From Polynucleobacter asymbioticus QLW-P1DMWA-1 (GTDB taxonomy: Bacteria > Pseudomonadota > Gammaproteobacteria > Burkholderiales > Burkholderiaceae): a stretch of 64,000 nucleotides of DNA. The stretch is taken from contig NC_009379.1 in NCBI RefSeq assembly GCF_000016345.1, positions 1,922,001 through 1,986,000 of the forward strand, written 5' to 3'. Under the pieces are notes generated by a model that did no database searches, was not told where the DNA came from, and saw only the letters and a list, made by a program, of their open reading frames with translations. This document shows, in pieces, positions 1 through 7,592 of this stretch (its first letter is position 1; each line of letters begins with the position of its first letter). A program made the translations under genes and the position numbers.

Positions 1-197
1 AGATTTTCAAAGCTACCCACTCAAAAAATTAGTGCGCAGTTTTTTGCGTCAGCTGAGAACCTAACCCCCACCAGTTTTAATCTAATACCCCCCAATAACT
101 ATTAAATGTGAAATATGTGTTTTGACGCAAAAAGCGTGGGTTTTTGGTGGTTTTTATATGTATTTTTATTTTATGAATGTGGGGATGAGAGGTATAG

Positions 198-1610
198 CTA
201 AGATACTTTTTTATTCTTACTACGCTTTACCTCTCTGTACTCATACTTTTCATTCACCTTGCCACCAGCCTGAATCAAAACTCTACTTTCTTCATCACGC
301 AGTTGATTGGCAGCTTTTTTAGTAGTGATGTGATCGTAATATTTTTCTAACATCTGTATTGAAGTTCCCATTTGTTTTTTTAATATGTTTGGCGGTATTT
401 TGTCGTGTAGTAGCTTGATTGTTGCGTAGGTGTGTCTTAAGCAGTAAGGAGGACGACCTTTACCAGTAACAGGGTCAATGTATAAGTTATGTTCTTCCAA
501 ATACACTCTAAACAATTTTACTAAATCTGTTGGGGGTAGCAACTTAACAGGTGTATTGAGTTTGTTGTTGCGCTTACTTTGATATTCTTTATATCTAAAT
601 ACAGCGTCTTGTGGATACTTCTGTATTACCTCCAACGCAGTCATCCCATAGTTGCGTTGCGCTATTCTATCCAATGCCTGTACTGTGTATAAATTACCAA
701 TAGCTGTCCTACCCTCTAATACACCATTCTTTTTTGACGTTTTACCAGTTAGTATTTTTATATAGGCTGTGCGATTGCGCCTCCAGTCTTGCTGTTCATA
801 ACCCCTGTCATCAACATCATCAGGCAACACCTTAATACCCGTATTAATAATTTCCTTGTCTTCTGTTATTTCTATGTGCGCCCACTTCAAGTCCAATACT
901 TCTTTACCAGCCCTTGCGCCTGTATCAAGTAATATTTCTACATACTCTTTTAGTAGAGCCCTTAACTCTCTTGTATCAACCCTACCTTTTTCAATCCACG
1001 CATCAAAATTACTACGCATAGCTTTAACTTCTTCTACGCTAAATTCCGCACGCCTCTCACTTGCTTTACCTTTTGCTTTGAGCACCAATCTGTTTGATTC
1101 AACCATATAGCCTCTGTATATAGCTTCATCAAATACTTTATTAAGTGCCGCGTTATGCGTTAGCTGGGTACTTTTGGTTGCGTCCTTACCCTTCATCTTC
1201 TTTTTACGCACCTCTTCAAAATGCGCAAATGCTTTGTAGTCAATGCTATCTACATAGTATTTTCCTAACGCAGGCACCAGATAGCGGTTTATAGCTGTGA
1301 TGTAGTCCCTATACACAGCTTTACCCTCTTTGCTGTCTAAAGCGTCTTGTAGCCTCTTTACAACCGTTTTAGCTACATCTCTAAAGTAGCGTGTGATGGG
1401 TGCTACTTGGTTTTTCTTTTTCCAGTGCGCTTCTTTGTATATGTCTTTAGCTACTTCTTGCGCTTTTTTAATATCTCTTTGCTTTGTACTGGTTCTCTGC
1501 CACTTCCCATCTATCTTGTAGTGACACTGATACACGCTACTTCTTTCACGCAATACCACCAGCAACTCGCCGTCTATGATGCTTTTGCTTGTAGCTTTGC
1601 GTTCTACCAT
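198..1610 (-). CDS. Tyrosine-type site-specific recombinase (integrase)
   Basis: The 470-residue protein should catalyse integration and excision of the element at the neighbouring tRNA gene. The C-terminal phage-integrase domain is recognisable: the box I arginine is R233 in TGARAGKEVLDLKW, the second catalytic arginine is R392 in YCLRHTYAT, and the tyrosine nucleophile lies in the EKYYDH motif at 424-425. The histidine that usually precedes R392 by three residues is a tyrosine, a common variant in phage-type integrases. The N-terminal part (about 1-180) would contain the arm-binding and core-binding regions. It starts at an ATG with no strong ribosome binding site. The gene is intact and looks more AT-rich than the core genes to its right, which fits transfer. 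Confidence 0.9.
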   Translation of the reverse strand: MVERKATSKSIIDGELLVVLRERSSVYQCHYKIDGKWQRTSTKQRDIKKAQEVAKDIYKEAHWKKKNQVAPITRYFRDVAKTVVKRLQDALDSKEGKAVYRDYITAINRYLVPALGKYYVDSIDYKAFAHFEEVRKKKMKGKDATKSTQLTHNAALNKVFDEAIYRGYMVESNRLVLKAKGKASERRAEFSVEEVKAMRSNFDAWIEKGRVDTRELRALLKEYVEILLDTGARAGKEVLDLKWAHIEITEDKEIINTGIKVLPDDVDDRGYEQQDWRRNRTAYIKILTGKTSKKNGVLEGRTAIGNLYTVQALDRIAQRNYGMTALEVIQKYPQDAVFRYKEYQSKRNNKLNTPVKLLPPTDLVKLFRVYLEEHNLYIDPVTGKGRPPYCLRHTYATIKLLHDKIPPNILKKQMGTSIQMLEKYYDHITTKKAANQLRDEESRVLIQAGGKVNEKYEYREVKRSKNKKVS

Positions 1611-1715
1611 TGTGCGTATAAGGGATAAATGGGTGGATAAAAGGGTTATTTAAGTAATACTTTAATAGCCGTCCAGCCCTTACAGCATATACCCTGTACG
1701 GTTTTTAGTCAAAAA

Positions 1716-1736
1716 GTGTGTAATGGGTGTGTAATG
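1716..1736. repeat. Tandem direct repeat, 10-bp unit with 11-bp period
   Basis: The decamer GTGTGTAATG occurs at 1716-1725 and again at 1727-1736, one helical turn apart, between the integrase start and the tRNA. Closely spaced repeats in this position are typical of arm-type integrase or excisionase binding sites. That role is inferred from position alone. Confidence 0.5.
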
Positions 1737-1744
1737 AAAAACAA

Positions 1745-1780
1745 GAAAAAAAGACTTAGAGTTTTTGGCTCTAAGTCTTT
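1745..1780 (-). terminator. Rho-independent terminator of the tRNA gene
   Basis: A perfect 12-bp stem (1750-1761 with 1769-1780) encloses a 7-nt loop. On the minus strand it is followed by a run of T residues. It sits 18 bp past the tRNA 3' end and would stop the tRNA transcript, insulating the integrase gene. Confidence 0.85.
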
Positions 1781-1797
1781 GATTTACAACATAATTC

Positions 1798-1874
1798 TGG
1801 TGGCGAATCAGGGATTTGAACCCCGGACCTGCGGATTATGATTCCGTCGCTCTAACCAGCTGAGCTAATTCGCC
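1798..1874 (-). tRNA. tRNA with CAU anticodon, probably elongator tRNA-Met
   Basis: The 77-nt gene folds as a standard cloverleaf. It has a 7-bp acceptor stem starting GGCGAAT, a D arm GCTC/GAGC, an anticodon loop ATCATAA giving CAT at positions 34-36, a T arm with GTTCAAAT, and an encoded CCA end at 1798-1800. It lacks the mismatched 1-72 pair of initiator tRNA. A CAU anticodon could also belong to the lysidine-modified tRNA-Ile2, but the body resembles betaproteobacterial elongator tRNA-Met as I recall it. Its 3' end is the likely attachment site of the element on its left. Confidence 0.9.
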
Positions 1875-1941
1875 GAGCTTGCTATTGTAAATGATCGGGG
1901 TTCATCTGTCTAAATGAACTAGATCGACCCGAAATAAGCCT

Positions 1942-2373
1942 TTATTTGATCTGAAAAACGCTTAAAGCCTCCTCTTGACCATAACGAACATTAAATTCAA
2001 TCGTTTTAGCCAAAAAAAGCTTTTTTAAGACCTCGTCCTTATTCTCAAAGGTAATCGCTGTTTGCTCTGGATAGTGAGAGAAAGGATCGCTAGAGACTGG
2101 TATCACTACCCCATCAACCTTGATTTGGCTAATCGAACGCTTAAGCCTATCGGGCCGTATAAATATCAGGCGCTTTACGTACTTATCTAATACTAATTTT
2201 TGACCCTGTGGGTTCATCTTGAAATAGTAGACAAATTCTTCTTTGCCATTCGTAGTGACGTCCCGCTCCTCTTCCCACTTAGCCCAAGCAGTTTGAGTTG
2301 AGATCGCGCAAAAGAATAACAATGCCATTTGAGTGAGGACAAAAATGGCTTTCTTTTTAAGAGGTTTCATCAT
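1942..2373 (-). CDS. Hypothetical secreted protein
   Basis: I do not recognise a family for this 143-residue protein. The first 31 residues form a typical signal peptide, with a basic start, a hydrophobic core and an AWA cleavage region, so it is probably periplasmic. The mature part contains an FVYYFKMNPQ segment and ends in an amphipathic strand-rich region, with no obvious catalytic motif. Two ATG codons overlap at the start (2371 and 2368) and either may be used. It is a single gene between the tRNA and a divergent repeat protein, about 57 bp from that gene's start. Confidence 0.7.
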   Translation of the reverse strand: MMKPLKKKAIFVLTQMALLFFCAISTQTAWAKWEEERDVTTNGKEEFVYYFKMNPQGQKLVLDKYVKRLIFIRPDRLKRSISQIKVDGVVIPVSSDPFSHYPEQTAITFENKDEVLKKLFLAKTIEFNVRYGQEEALSVFQIK

Positions 2374-2429
2374 GCAATCATATTAGTCTAATCCACCCAA
2401 AAAATGAGAAAACGTAATATTCTTTAACA

Positions 2430-2750
2430 ATGAAAAGACTTTACGCATTCTTTTTAAGCATCATGCTTTTGAGCATTTGCCTTCCCTTTCGTGCATCTGC
2501 CGCTCAAATCTTCATCACGAATTACCCCTCAGAGGCCAATGCAAAAGTCTTTGTTACTAAATATCCATCTGAAGCGAACTGTATTGTCTATGACACTCAA
2601 TATTCAAGCGATAACGAGCCTGGCGTTTGGTTTTATACAAAATATAAGGGTGATGCCAGGGCGGTCATTTATTACACACAATACAAATCTGAAGCGGATC
2701 TCATTGTGTACTTCACGAAATATAAAAGTGATGCACGCTGTCGCTATTAA
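2430..2750 (+). CDS. Small secreted repeat protein (DUF6150-like)
   Basis: This 106-residue protein has a signal peptide (about residues 1-24, cleavage near ASA/AQ) followed almost entirely by tandem repeats of about 13 residues. The repeat pattern is [NKQ]-Y-x-[SG]-[ED]-[AN]-x-x-x-[VI]-[FYW]-x-T. Six copies begin at about residues 31, 44, 57, 71, 84 and 97, the last one partial; copy three has one extra residue. The alternation suggests a stack of short beta strands. It resembles the DUF6150 family as I recall it; no function is known. Two mature cysteines (in EANC and DARC) could pair. It stands alone, divergent from the gene to its left and 18 bp before the MOSC gene. Confidence 0.8.
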   Translation: MKRLYAFFLSIMLLSICLPFRASAAQIFITNYPSEANAKVFVTKYPSEANCIVYDTQYSSDNEPGVWFYTKYKGDARAVIYYTQYKSEADLIVYFTKYKSDARCRY

Positions 2751-2768
2751 AAAATATTCCCTCTATTC

Positions 2769-3380
2769 ATGAGACTTCTTTCTATTTCCACCGGCAAGGT
2801 AATTTCCTTGTTTGGCAATCATCACCCCAACTACAAATCAGTTGCTTCAGCTATTAACAAGAAGAGTATCAGTGACCTCCAAAATCTTCAGTCAGTTGAA
2901 ATTACTATTTTAGGAGTAAAGGGTGATGAACAAGCTGATCTGAGTGTTCATGGTGGAATTGAAAAAGCAATTTATGTTTATCCAGCAGAGCACTATGCGT
3001 TCTGGAATGAGTTGCTCACTCGCGAAACAAAAAGATCCGTCAATTTACAACATGGGGCTATTGGAGAAAACTTTACTATCGAGGGCTTACTTGAAACTGA
3101 AGTCTTTGTTGGAGATAGACTTTTGATGGGAGGTCTCGAATTTTCAGTGGTAAAGCTACGAGAACCTTGCTTCAAATTTAATGCCGCTCTGTCTTACAAG
3201 GGCGCAGCTAAGGCCATGTTGCAATCGGGCTTTAGTGGCTGGTACCTTCGTGTAATAAAAAGGGGCTTACTTGCCGCGGGCACTGAAATTACTTTAATAC
3301 CAGGCCCCAGAAACACCTCTATCGCTCAGCAAAATCAAGCGCTCTTACACAATCGAAATCAAAAAGATTTATGGGAATAA
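2769..3380 (+). CDS. MOSC domain-containing protein (YiiM-like)
   Basis: The 203-residue protein matches the YiiM type of MOSC domain, which is related to the C-terminal domain of molybdenum cofactor sulfurase and often linked to reduction of N-hydroxylated compounds. Visible hallmarks are the HGGIEKAIYVYPAEHYAFW block, GENFTIEGL, and REPCFKF with the conserved cysteine thought to bind the molybdenum cofactor. It is complete and follows the repeat protein by 18 bp, so the two may share a transcript. The exact substrate cannot be read from the sequence. Confidence 0.85.
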   Translation: MRLLSISTGKVISLFGNHHPNYKSVASAINKKSISDLQNLQSVEITILGVKGDEQADLSVHGGIEKAIYVYPAEHYAFWNELLTRETKRSVNLQHGAIGENFTIEGLLETEVFVGDRLLMGGLEFSVVKLREPCFKFNAALSYKGAAKAMLQSGFSGWYLRVIKRGLLAAGTEITLIPGPRNTSIAQQNQALLHNRNQKDLWE

Positions 3381-3385
3381 AAAAA

Positions 3386-3405
3386 CCCGACCATTGCTGA
3401 TCGGG
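3386..3405. terminator. Bidirectional terminator between convergent genes
   Basis: CCCGA at 3386-3390 pairs with TCGGG at 3401-3405. The hairpin is flanked by A5 on the left and a T-rich stretch on the right. It lies between the MOSC gene (plus) and the transporter gene (minus), so it can end both. Confidence 0.65.
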
Positions 3406-3433
3406 CTTCTTATTTACAACTAACTAAAGAAGC

Positions 3434-5104
3434 TTAGTCACGTGCATAGATATCTACGTCTTTAGTTTCACGTACAAACAGTGTACCGATTACCAATGTC
3501 ATCGCAGCGATGATGATTGGGTACCAGAGACCGTAGTAAATGTTACCGTTTTGCGCAACCAAGGCAAAGGAGATCGTTGGCAAGAGGCCGCCGAACCAAC
3601 CGTTACCAATGTGGTATGGCAAAGACATAGAGGTGTAACGAATGCGAGTTGGGAACATCTCAACCAACATCGCAGCGATGGGTCCATAAACCATCGTTAC
3701 GAGGAGTACCAAGTACACCAACAAGCACAATACAGCGAAGTAGTTAATTTGCGCTGGATCTGCTTTAACTGGATAACCTTCTTTAGTTAAAGCATCACGA
3801 ATTGCCTTCTTAAACTCAGCATCTTTCGCTTTTGCTTCAGCAGGATCCAATCCCTTAGCTGAGTAGCCAGGAATCTCTACATCACCAATCTTGACCACAG
3901 CAACGCTGCCAGCTGGAGCTGGAATAGTAGTGTAGCTAGCAGAGTTAGCTGCCATCACTTGTTTTGCGATATCGCAAGAGCTAGTGAACTTCGCTGTGCC
4001 AGTTGGATTGAACTGGAAGGAGCACTCGTTGACATCAGCGGTAATGGTTGCTGGCGCTGTTGCCATTGCTTTTTCTAACGCTGGGTTAGCGAAGTGAGTC
4101 AAAGCATTGAACACAGAAACAGGAGTGTTAGGGATGTAAGTGATTACAGCCAATAACAAGCCGCCCATGATGATGACTTTACGGCCGATCCTGTCAGACA
4201 AACTACCAAACACTACGAAGAACGGGGTACCGATAACCAATGAAGCAGCAATCAACAAGTTAGCCGTCTTAGGATCTACCTTCAATACTTGAGTAAGGTA
4301 GAACAGTGCATAGAACTGACCGGTATACCAAACCACTGCCTGACCAGCTACTAACCCAAACAATGCCAAGATAACAATCTTCAAGTTTTTCCATTGACCA
4401 AAAGATTCTGTCAAAGGTGCTTTAGATAACTTGCCCTCTTCTTTCATCTTCTTGAAAGCTGGTGACTCATTCATGGATAAACGAATCCATACAGAAACAG
4501 CCAACAATGCGATAGAAACGATGAAAGGAACACGCCAGCCCCACACGTCAAAGTCTGGCCCAGTGAATTCACGGGTAAACAAAATGACGAGCAAGGAAAG
4601 GAACAAACCCAAAGTAGCGGTTGTCTGAATCCAAGCGGTGTATGCGCCACGGCGACCATGAGGTGCGTGTTCTGCAACATAAGTAGCGGCACCGCCGTAC
4701 TCGCCACCCAAAGCCAAGCCTTGAAGCATACGTAGAGCGATCAAGATAACAGGAGCAGCAACGCCGATAGTGGCGTAGTTAGGCAGAATGCCCACAATGA
4801 AGGTTGAGCCACCCATCAAGAGGATGGTGACCAAGAAGGTGTATTTACGACCAATCAAATCACCTAAACGACCAAACACCAACGCGCCAAATGGACGCAC
4901 GATGAAACCAGCGGCAAACGCAAGCAAAGCGAAAATGAACGCAGAACCAGAATCTAGTCCTGAGAAGAATTGCTTAGCAATAATTGCCGCAAGTGAACCG
5001 TACAAGTAAAAGTCGTACCACTCAAAAACCGTACCTAATGAGGAAGCAAAAATAACTTTGCGCTCTTCGGCGGTCATTGGGGCTGCTTTAGTTGATGTTG
5101 ACAT
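3434..5104 (-). CDS. MFS transporter, metabolite:H+ symporter (MHS) family
   Basis: This 556-residue inner-membrane carrier belongs to the ProP/ShiA-type MHS family. It opens with the family-typical SSLGTVFEWYDFYLYG in TM1, and the cytoplasmic motifs GRLGDLIGRK (about 78-87) and GSLSDRIGRK (about 300-309) mark loops 2-3 and 8-9. It is about 120 residues longer than the usual 430-440 because of a hydrophilic insert at about 330-453, between TM9 and TM10, predicted on the periplasmic side and holding two cysteines (361 and 377). The ATG start has a well-placed AGGAG. The substrate is probably a small organic acid or osmolyte, but the sequence does not say which. A CCCTA/TAGGG inverted repeat lies 75 bp upstream. 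Confidence 0.88.
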   Translation of the reverse strand: MSTSTKAAPMTAEERKVIFASSLGTVFEWYDFYLYGSLAAIIAKQFFSGLDSGSAFIFALLAFAAGFIVRPFGALVFGRLGDLIGRKYTFLVTILLMGGSTFIVGILPNYATIGVAAPVILIALRMLQGLALGGEYGGAATYVAEHAPHGRRGAYTAWIQTTATLGLFLSLLVILFTREFTGPDFDVWGWRVPFIVSIALLAVSVWIRLSMNESPAFKKMKEEGKLSKAPLTESFGQWKNLKIVILALFGLVAGQAVVWYTGQFYALFYLTQVLKVDPKTANLLIAASLVIGTPFFVVFGSLSDRIGRKVIIMGGLLLAVITYIPNTPVSVFNALTHFANPALEKAMATAPATITADVNECSFQFNPTGTAKFTSSCDIAKQVMAANSASYTTIPAPAGSVAVVKIGDVEIPGYSAKGLDPAEAKAKDAEFKKAIRDALTKEGYPVKADPAQINYFAVLCLLVYLVLLVTMVYGPIAAMLVEMFPTRIRYTSMSLPYHIGNGWFGGLLPTISFALVAQNGNIYYGLWYPIIIAAMTLVIGTLFVRETKDVDIYARD

Positions 5105-5178
5105 CAGTAGCTCCTAACTATTTTTATTGGAATAAATAACAACGAGTTGATTATGCTTTGAAAAAAATCAAAGAAATC

Positions 5179-5190
5179 CCCTAGTTAGGG
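5179..5190. promoter_or_regulatory. Inverted repeat, candidate operator upstream of the MHS transporter
   Basis: CCCTA (5179-5183) and TAGGG (5186-5190) form a near-perfect dyad with a 2-bp centre, 75-86 bp upstream of the transporter start codon. Short dyads of this kind are typical of two-component LuxR-type regulator sites. No regulator gene lies nearby and the role is inferred. Confidence 0.35.
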
Positions 5191-5384
5191 TAATTACTCA
5201 TCCAAAAGGATGGGGGTTTTCCCCAAAAAATTTACCAACTGAAGATATGGACGCAACAACACCCGGCCTTAGGTCTGTTAATAAATCAACCTCAAATCCA
5301 GCAAGCTCAAAATAACCATGCGCCAAAATGGGGGATTTGAAGCGATTCCTTTTGGGTTTTCCAGCCCCTAAAAAGATGGTGCAG

Positions 5385-6014
5385 TTAGCGCGTTTTAGTA
5401 ATAAACATTTTGGGAACGTGTAAATCCCAATGAATAGCGGCTGCACGTATAGCAAAGATACCCAGCATGCAAAAGGCAGAGCCCTCAATTGCATATTGCG
5501 GCGTAAAGTTGAGGATGAGCACATAAACTGAGCAGCCGAGCGTTACCGGAATTGCATAAAGCTCATGCGACATGATGAGTGTTTTACGACCAGCCAGTAC
5601 ATCTCGTATAAGGCCACCACCAATGGCCGTAATAACACCTAAAATAACTGGCCCCACAGGCAAACCAAAACCCATCATCCAAGCTTTAGTCGCTCCTTGA
5701 ATAGCAAATAAGGCAGCACCAAATCCATCGATGTATAGCATCCAACGATAAATTTGTGGCTGAGTAAAAAAAGATTCAGCAAAAAAAGTGGCGACGCTTG
5801 CTGCCAATGCGAGCCAAACATAAATTTGATTTTCTGACCAAAATGGAGGAATCTCCAAAATGATGTCGCGAATGGTTCCGCCACCAATTGCAGTAATTAA
5901 ACCCAAAACGAGCACGCCAAAAATATCCACGCCACGATCAGCGATTGCCAGCACGCCGGTCACAGCAAACGCCATGGTTGCAACAATGCCAATCCAAAAT
6001 TGAATCTCTTCCAT
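5385..6014 (-). CDS. Trimeric intracellular cation (TRIC) channel family protein
   Basis: The 209-residue membrane protein belongs to the UPF0126/YadS family, the prokaryotic TRIC-type cation channels. The family's internal duplication is clear: TAIGGGTIRDIIL near residue 45 and TAIGGGLIRDVLAG near residue 130 are the two copies of the glycine-rich conserved segment, each within three hydrophobic helices. Seven membrane spans are expected. It is monocistronic and divergent from the maiA-like gene. The 280-bp region downstream to the transporter start holds no convincing gene. Confidence 0.85.
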   Translation of the reverse strand: MEEIQFWIGIVATMAFAVTGVLAIADRGVDIFGVLVLGLITAIGGGTIRDIILEIPPFWSENQIYVWLALAASVATFFAESFFTQPQIYRWMLYIDGFGAALFAIQGATKAWMMGFGLPVGPVILGVITAIGGGLIRDVLAGRKTLIMSHELYAIPVTLGCSVYVLILNFTPQYAIEGSAFCMLGIFAIRAAAIHWDLHVPKMFITKTR

Positions 6015-6103
6015 AGAGAGAAGTCTAAAGCACTTTAATGAACTTCAACCTAAATTAAGAGGCATCAATATACTGACAATAATTAATCCCACAGAGGTCA
6101 AGA

Positions 6104-6796
6104 ATGACGCTACAGAAAAAACCCAAGCTTTATAGCTTTTGGCGAAGTTCCGCAGCCTTTCGTGTGCGTATTGCCCTGAACTTAAAAGGGATAGATTATG
6201 AAATCATTCCCGTTCATTTAAGCAAAGGCGGGGGAGAGCAATTTAGCAAAGAATATTCGCTCAAGAACCCGACGCATTTAGTACCCTTCTTTGATGATGG
6301 GAATTGTCAAATTCACCAATCACTAGCCATCATTGAATATCTTGATGATGTTCAGGCTAAGCCCCCGCTTCTGCCCGAAGGTACTAGTGATCGCGCTTGG
6401 GTTCGATCGCTAGCAATGGATATCACTAGCGATATACACCCCATCAATAATTTACGAGTATTGCGTTATTTAGTAAAAGAAATTGGTGTATCGAATGAAG
6501 CCAAAGATATCTGGTATCAACATTGGATTGCGGTTGGTCTGGATAGTCTAGAAAAACAACTGAGTACTGATCCAAGGGTGGGTCGCTTTGCAGCAGGAGA
6601 ACAACCCGGGCTGATCGATATTTGCTTAGTACCCCAAGTCTTTAATGCGCTCGGCAATAAAATGAATCTAAGCCCCTATCCGACTATCGTGCGTATATTT
6701 AACGAATGCATGAAACTTCCTGCATTTATTAACGCCTCCTGGGAAAATCAGATTGATGCAGAGGGTTCAAATCCCGTCATTAGCCTGCAGGAATAG
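6104..6796 (+). CDS. maiA: Maleylacetoacetate isomerase (zeta-class glutathione S-transferase)
   Basis: The 230-residue protein has the zeta-class signature SSAAFRVRIALNLKG at about residues 15-29 with the catalytic serine, followed by the thioredoxin-like fold (NPTHLVPFF, HQSLAIIEYLDD) and a helical C-terminal domain. The family isomerises maleylacetoacetate or maleylpyruvate using glutathione, in tyrosine or gentisate breakdown. No other gene of those pathways is adjacent, so the physiological substrate is uncertain. It starts at an ATG preceded by an AGAGGT-like ribosome site. Confidence 0.85.
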   Translation: MTLQKKPKLYSFWRSSAAFRVRIALNLKGIDYEIIPVHLSKGGGEQFSKEYSLKNPTHLVPFFDDGNCQIHQSLAIIEYLDDVQAKPPLLPEGTSDRAWVRSLAMDITSDIHPINNLRVLRYLVKEIGVSNEAKDIWYQHWIAVGLDSLEKQLSTDPRVGRFAAGEQPGLIDICLVPQVFNALGNKMNLSPYPTIVRIFNECMKLPAFINASWENQIDAEGSNPVISLQE

Positions 6797-6817
6797 TGAT
6801 GGGGTCAGCACTAAAAA

Positions 6818-7342
6818 TTAGGCGATCTTTTTCAAGGTCTTGATATAGCGCTGAGCATTTTTTACATAGCGTCCAGCGATATCTTGCATACCTGCAGTTT
6901 GTTCGGGACTCAGCGTCTTTACAACCTTGGCTGGTGAACCCAAAATCATAGAATTATCAGGAAACTCTTTACCTTCAGTGACGAGTGCACCCGCACCTAC
7001 AAGACAGTGCTTTCCAATTTTGGCGCCATTTAAGATAACCGCGCCAATGCCAATCAAACTACCATCGCCAATATGGCAGCCATGAAGCATCACCTTATGA
7101 CCAACGGTAACTTCTTTGCCGATAATGAGCTCATATCCGGGATCGGTATGCAATACAGAAGCGTCCTGCACATTGCTTCCTTCGCCAATCTGAATTAAAT
7201 CGTTATCGCCACGAATAACAACATTTGGCCAAATATTGGCATTTCGATGCAGTTCTACCCTGCCGATAACTTCAGCACTTTCAGCAACCCACGCGCCCTG
7301 GGCAAGTTGAGGGGCATTTCCGTCCAGTTCAAATATAGCCAT
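6818..7342 (-). CDS. Gamma-carbonic anhydrase family protein (YrdA-like)
   Basis: The 174-residue protein is a left-handed beta-helix of hexapeptide repeats, as in gamma carbonic anhydrases and the E. coli YrdA/PaaY group. The metal-ligand region is visible as [24 protein letters not shown] and [14 protein letters not shown], with three histidines in the expected order. It probably forms a zinc-bound cytoplasmic trimer. Many relatives have no proven carbonic anhydrase activity, so the name is a family assignment. It converges with maiA at a 21-bp gap. Confidence 0.85.
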   Translation of the reverse strand: MAIFELDGNAPQLAQGAWVAESAEVIGRVELHRNANIWPNVVIRGDNDLIQIGEGSNVQDASVLHTDPGYELIIGKEVTVGHKVMLHGCHIGDGSLIGIGAVILNGAKIGKHCLVGAGALVTEGKEFPDNSMILGSPAKVVKTLSPEQTAGMQDIAGRYVKNAQRYIKTLKKIA

Positions 7343-7386
7343 GACTCATTATAGGTAAGAATCATCGCCATATCCGGACTTACTAG

Positions 7387-7506
7387 CTACCAATTCGGTT
7401 TGCGATCTGGTGTGGAAGAAATGCGATGCACACTTAAATCTGCGCCCTCATATTCCTCTTCTTGAGGCATCCGAATTCCCGCAATGAGCTTCGATGCACT
7501 GCAAAA
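7387..7506 (-). pseudogene. Relic of the 3' end of an ammonium transporter (Amt) gene
   Basis: Read on the minus strand, the open frame ending at the TAG at 7387-7389 encodes about 38 residues containing KLIAGIRMPQEEEYEGADLS followed by a VHRIS-type tail. This matches the cytoplasmic C-terminal tail of Amt ammonium transporters (pattern GLR-x-x-x-EEE-x-x-GaDl-x-x-H). Upstream the frame hits a stop within a few codons and no transmembrane segment of an Amt protein is present. The simplest reading is a deleted amt gene whose last ~120 bp survive. The assignment rests on pattern recognition of a short tail. Confidence 0.55.
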
Positions 7507-7592
7507 TTTAGTCACTTACCTAGGTAATACCCACATCCAAAGCACTCTCACAATGGTTTATGATCGCATTACATACACTTAAGGGAGAACCC

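Larger units (their letters stand above)
1..1797. mobile_element. Terminal part of a tRNA-associated integrated element
   Basis: This stretch lies immediately 3' of a tRNA gene and holds a tyrosine recombinase gene on the same strand as the tRNA, the usual arrangement for a genomic island or prophage that used the tRNA 3' end as attB. The remainder of the element would lie left of the window. Bases 1-197 contain no convincing gene and no second copy of the tRNA 3' end, so the distal attachment site is not visible. The element boundary is inferred from context; no direct repeat was confirmed. Confidence 0.5.

Noticed and set aside
122..322. 66-residue plus-strand ORF at the left edge
   Set aside because: It overlaps the 3' end of the integrase gene, has biased low-complexity composition and no ribosome binding site.
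1798..1874. Reading the CAU tRNA as tRNA-Ile2 or initiator tRNA-fMet
   Set aside because: The 1-72 pair is matched, which excludes the initiator. The body resembles elongator tRNA-Met, though Ile2 is not strictly excluded without a covariance model.
5198..5524. 108-residue minus-strand ORF in the gap between the MHS transporter and the TRIC gene
   Set aside because: It overlaps the TRIC coding sequence in another frame, its tail runs through simple G/C and A/T tracts, and I recognise no family.
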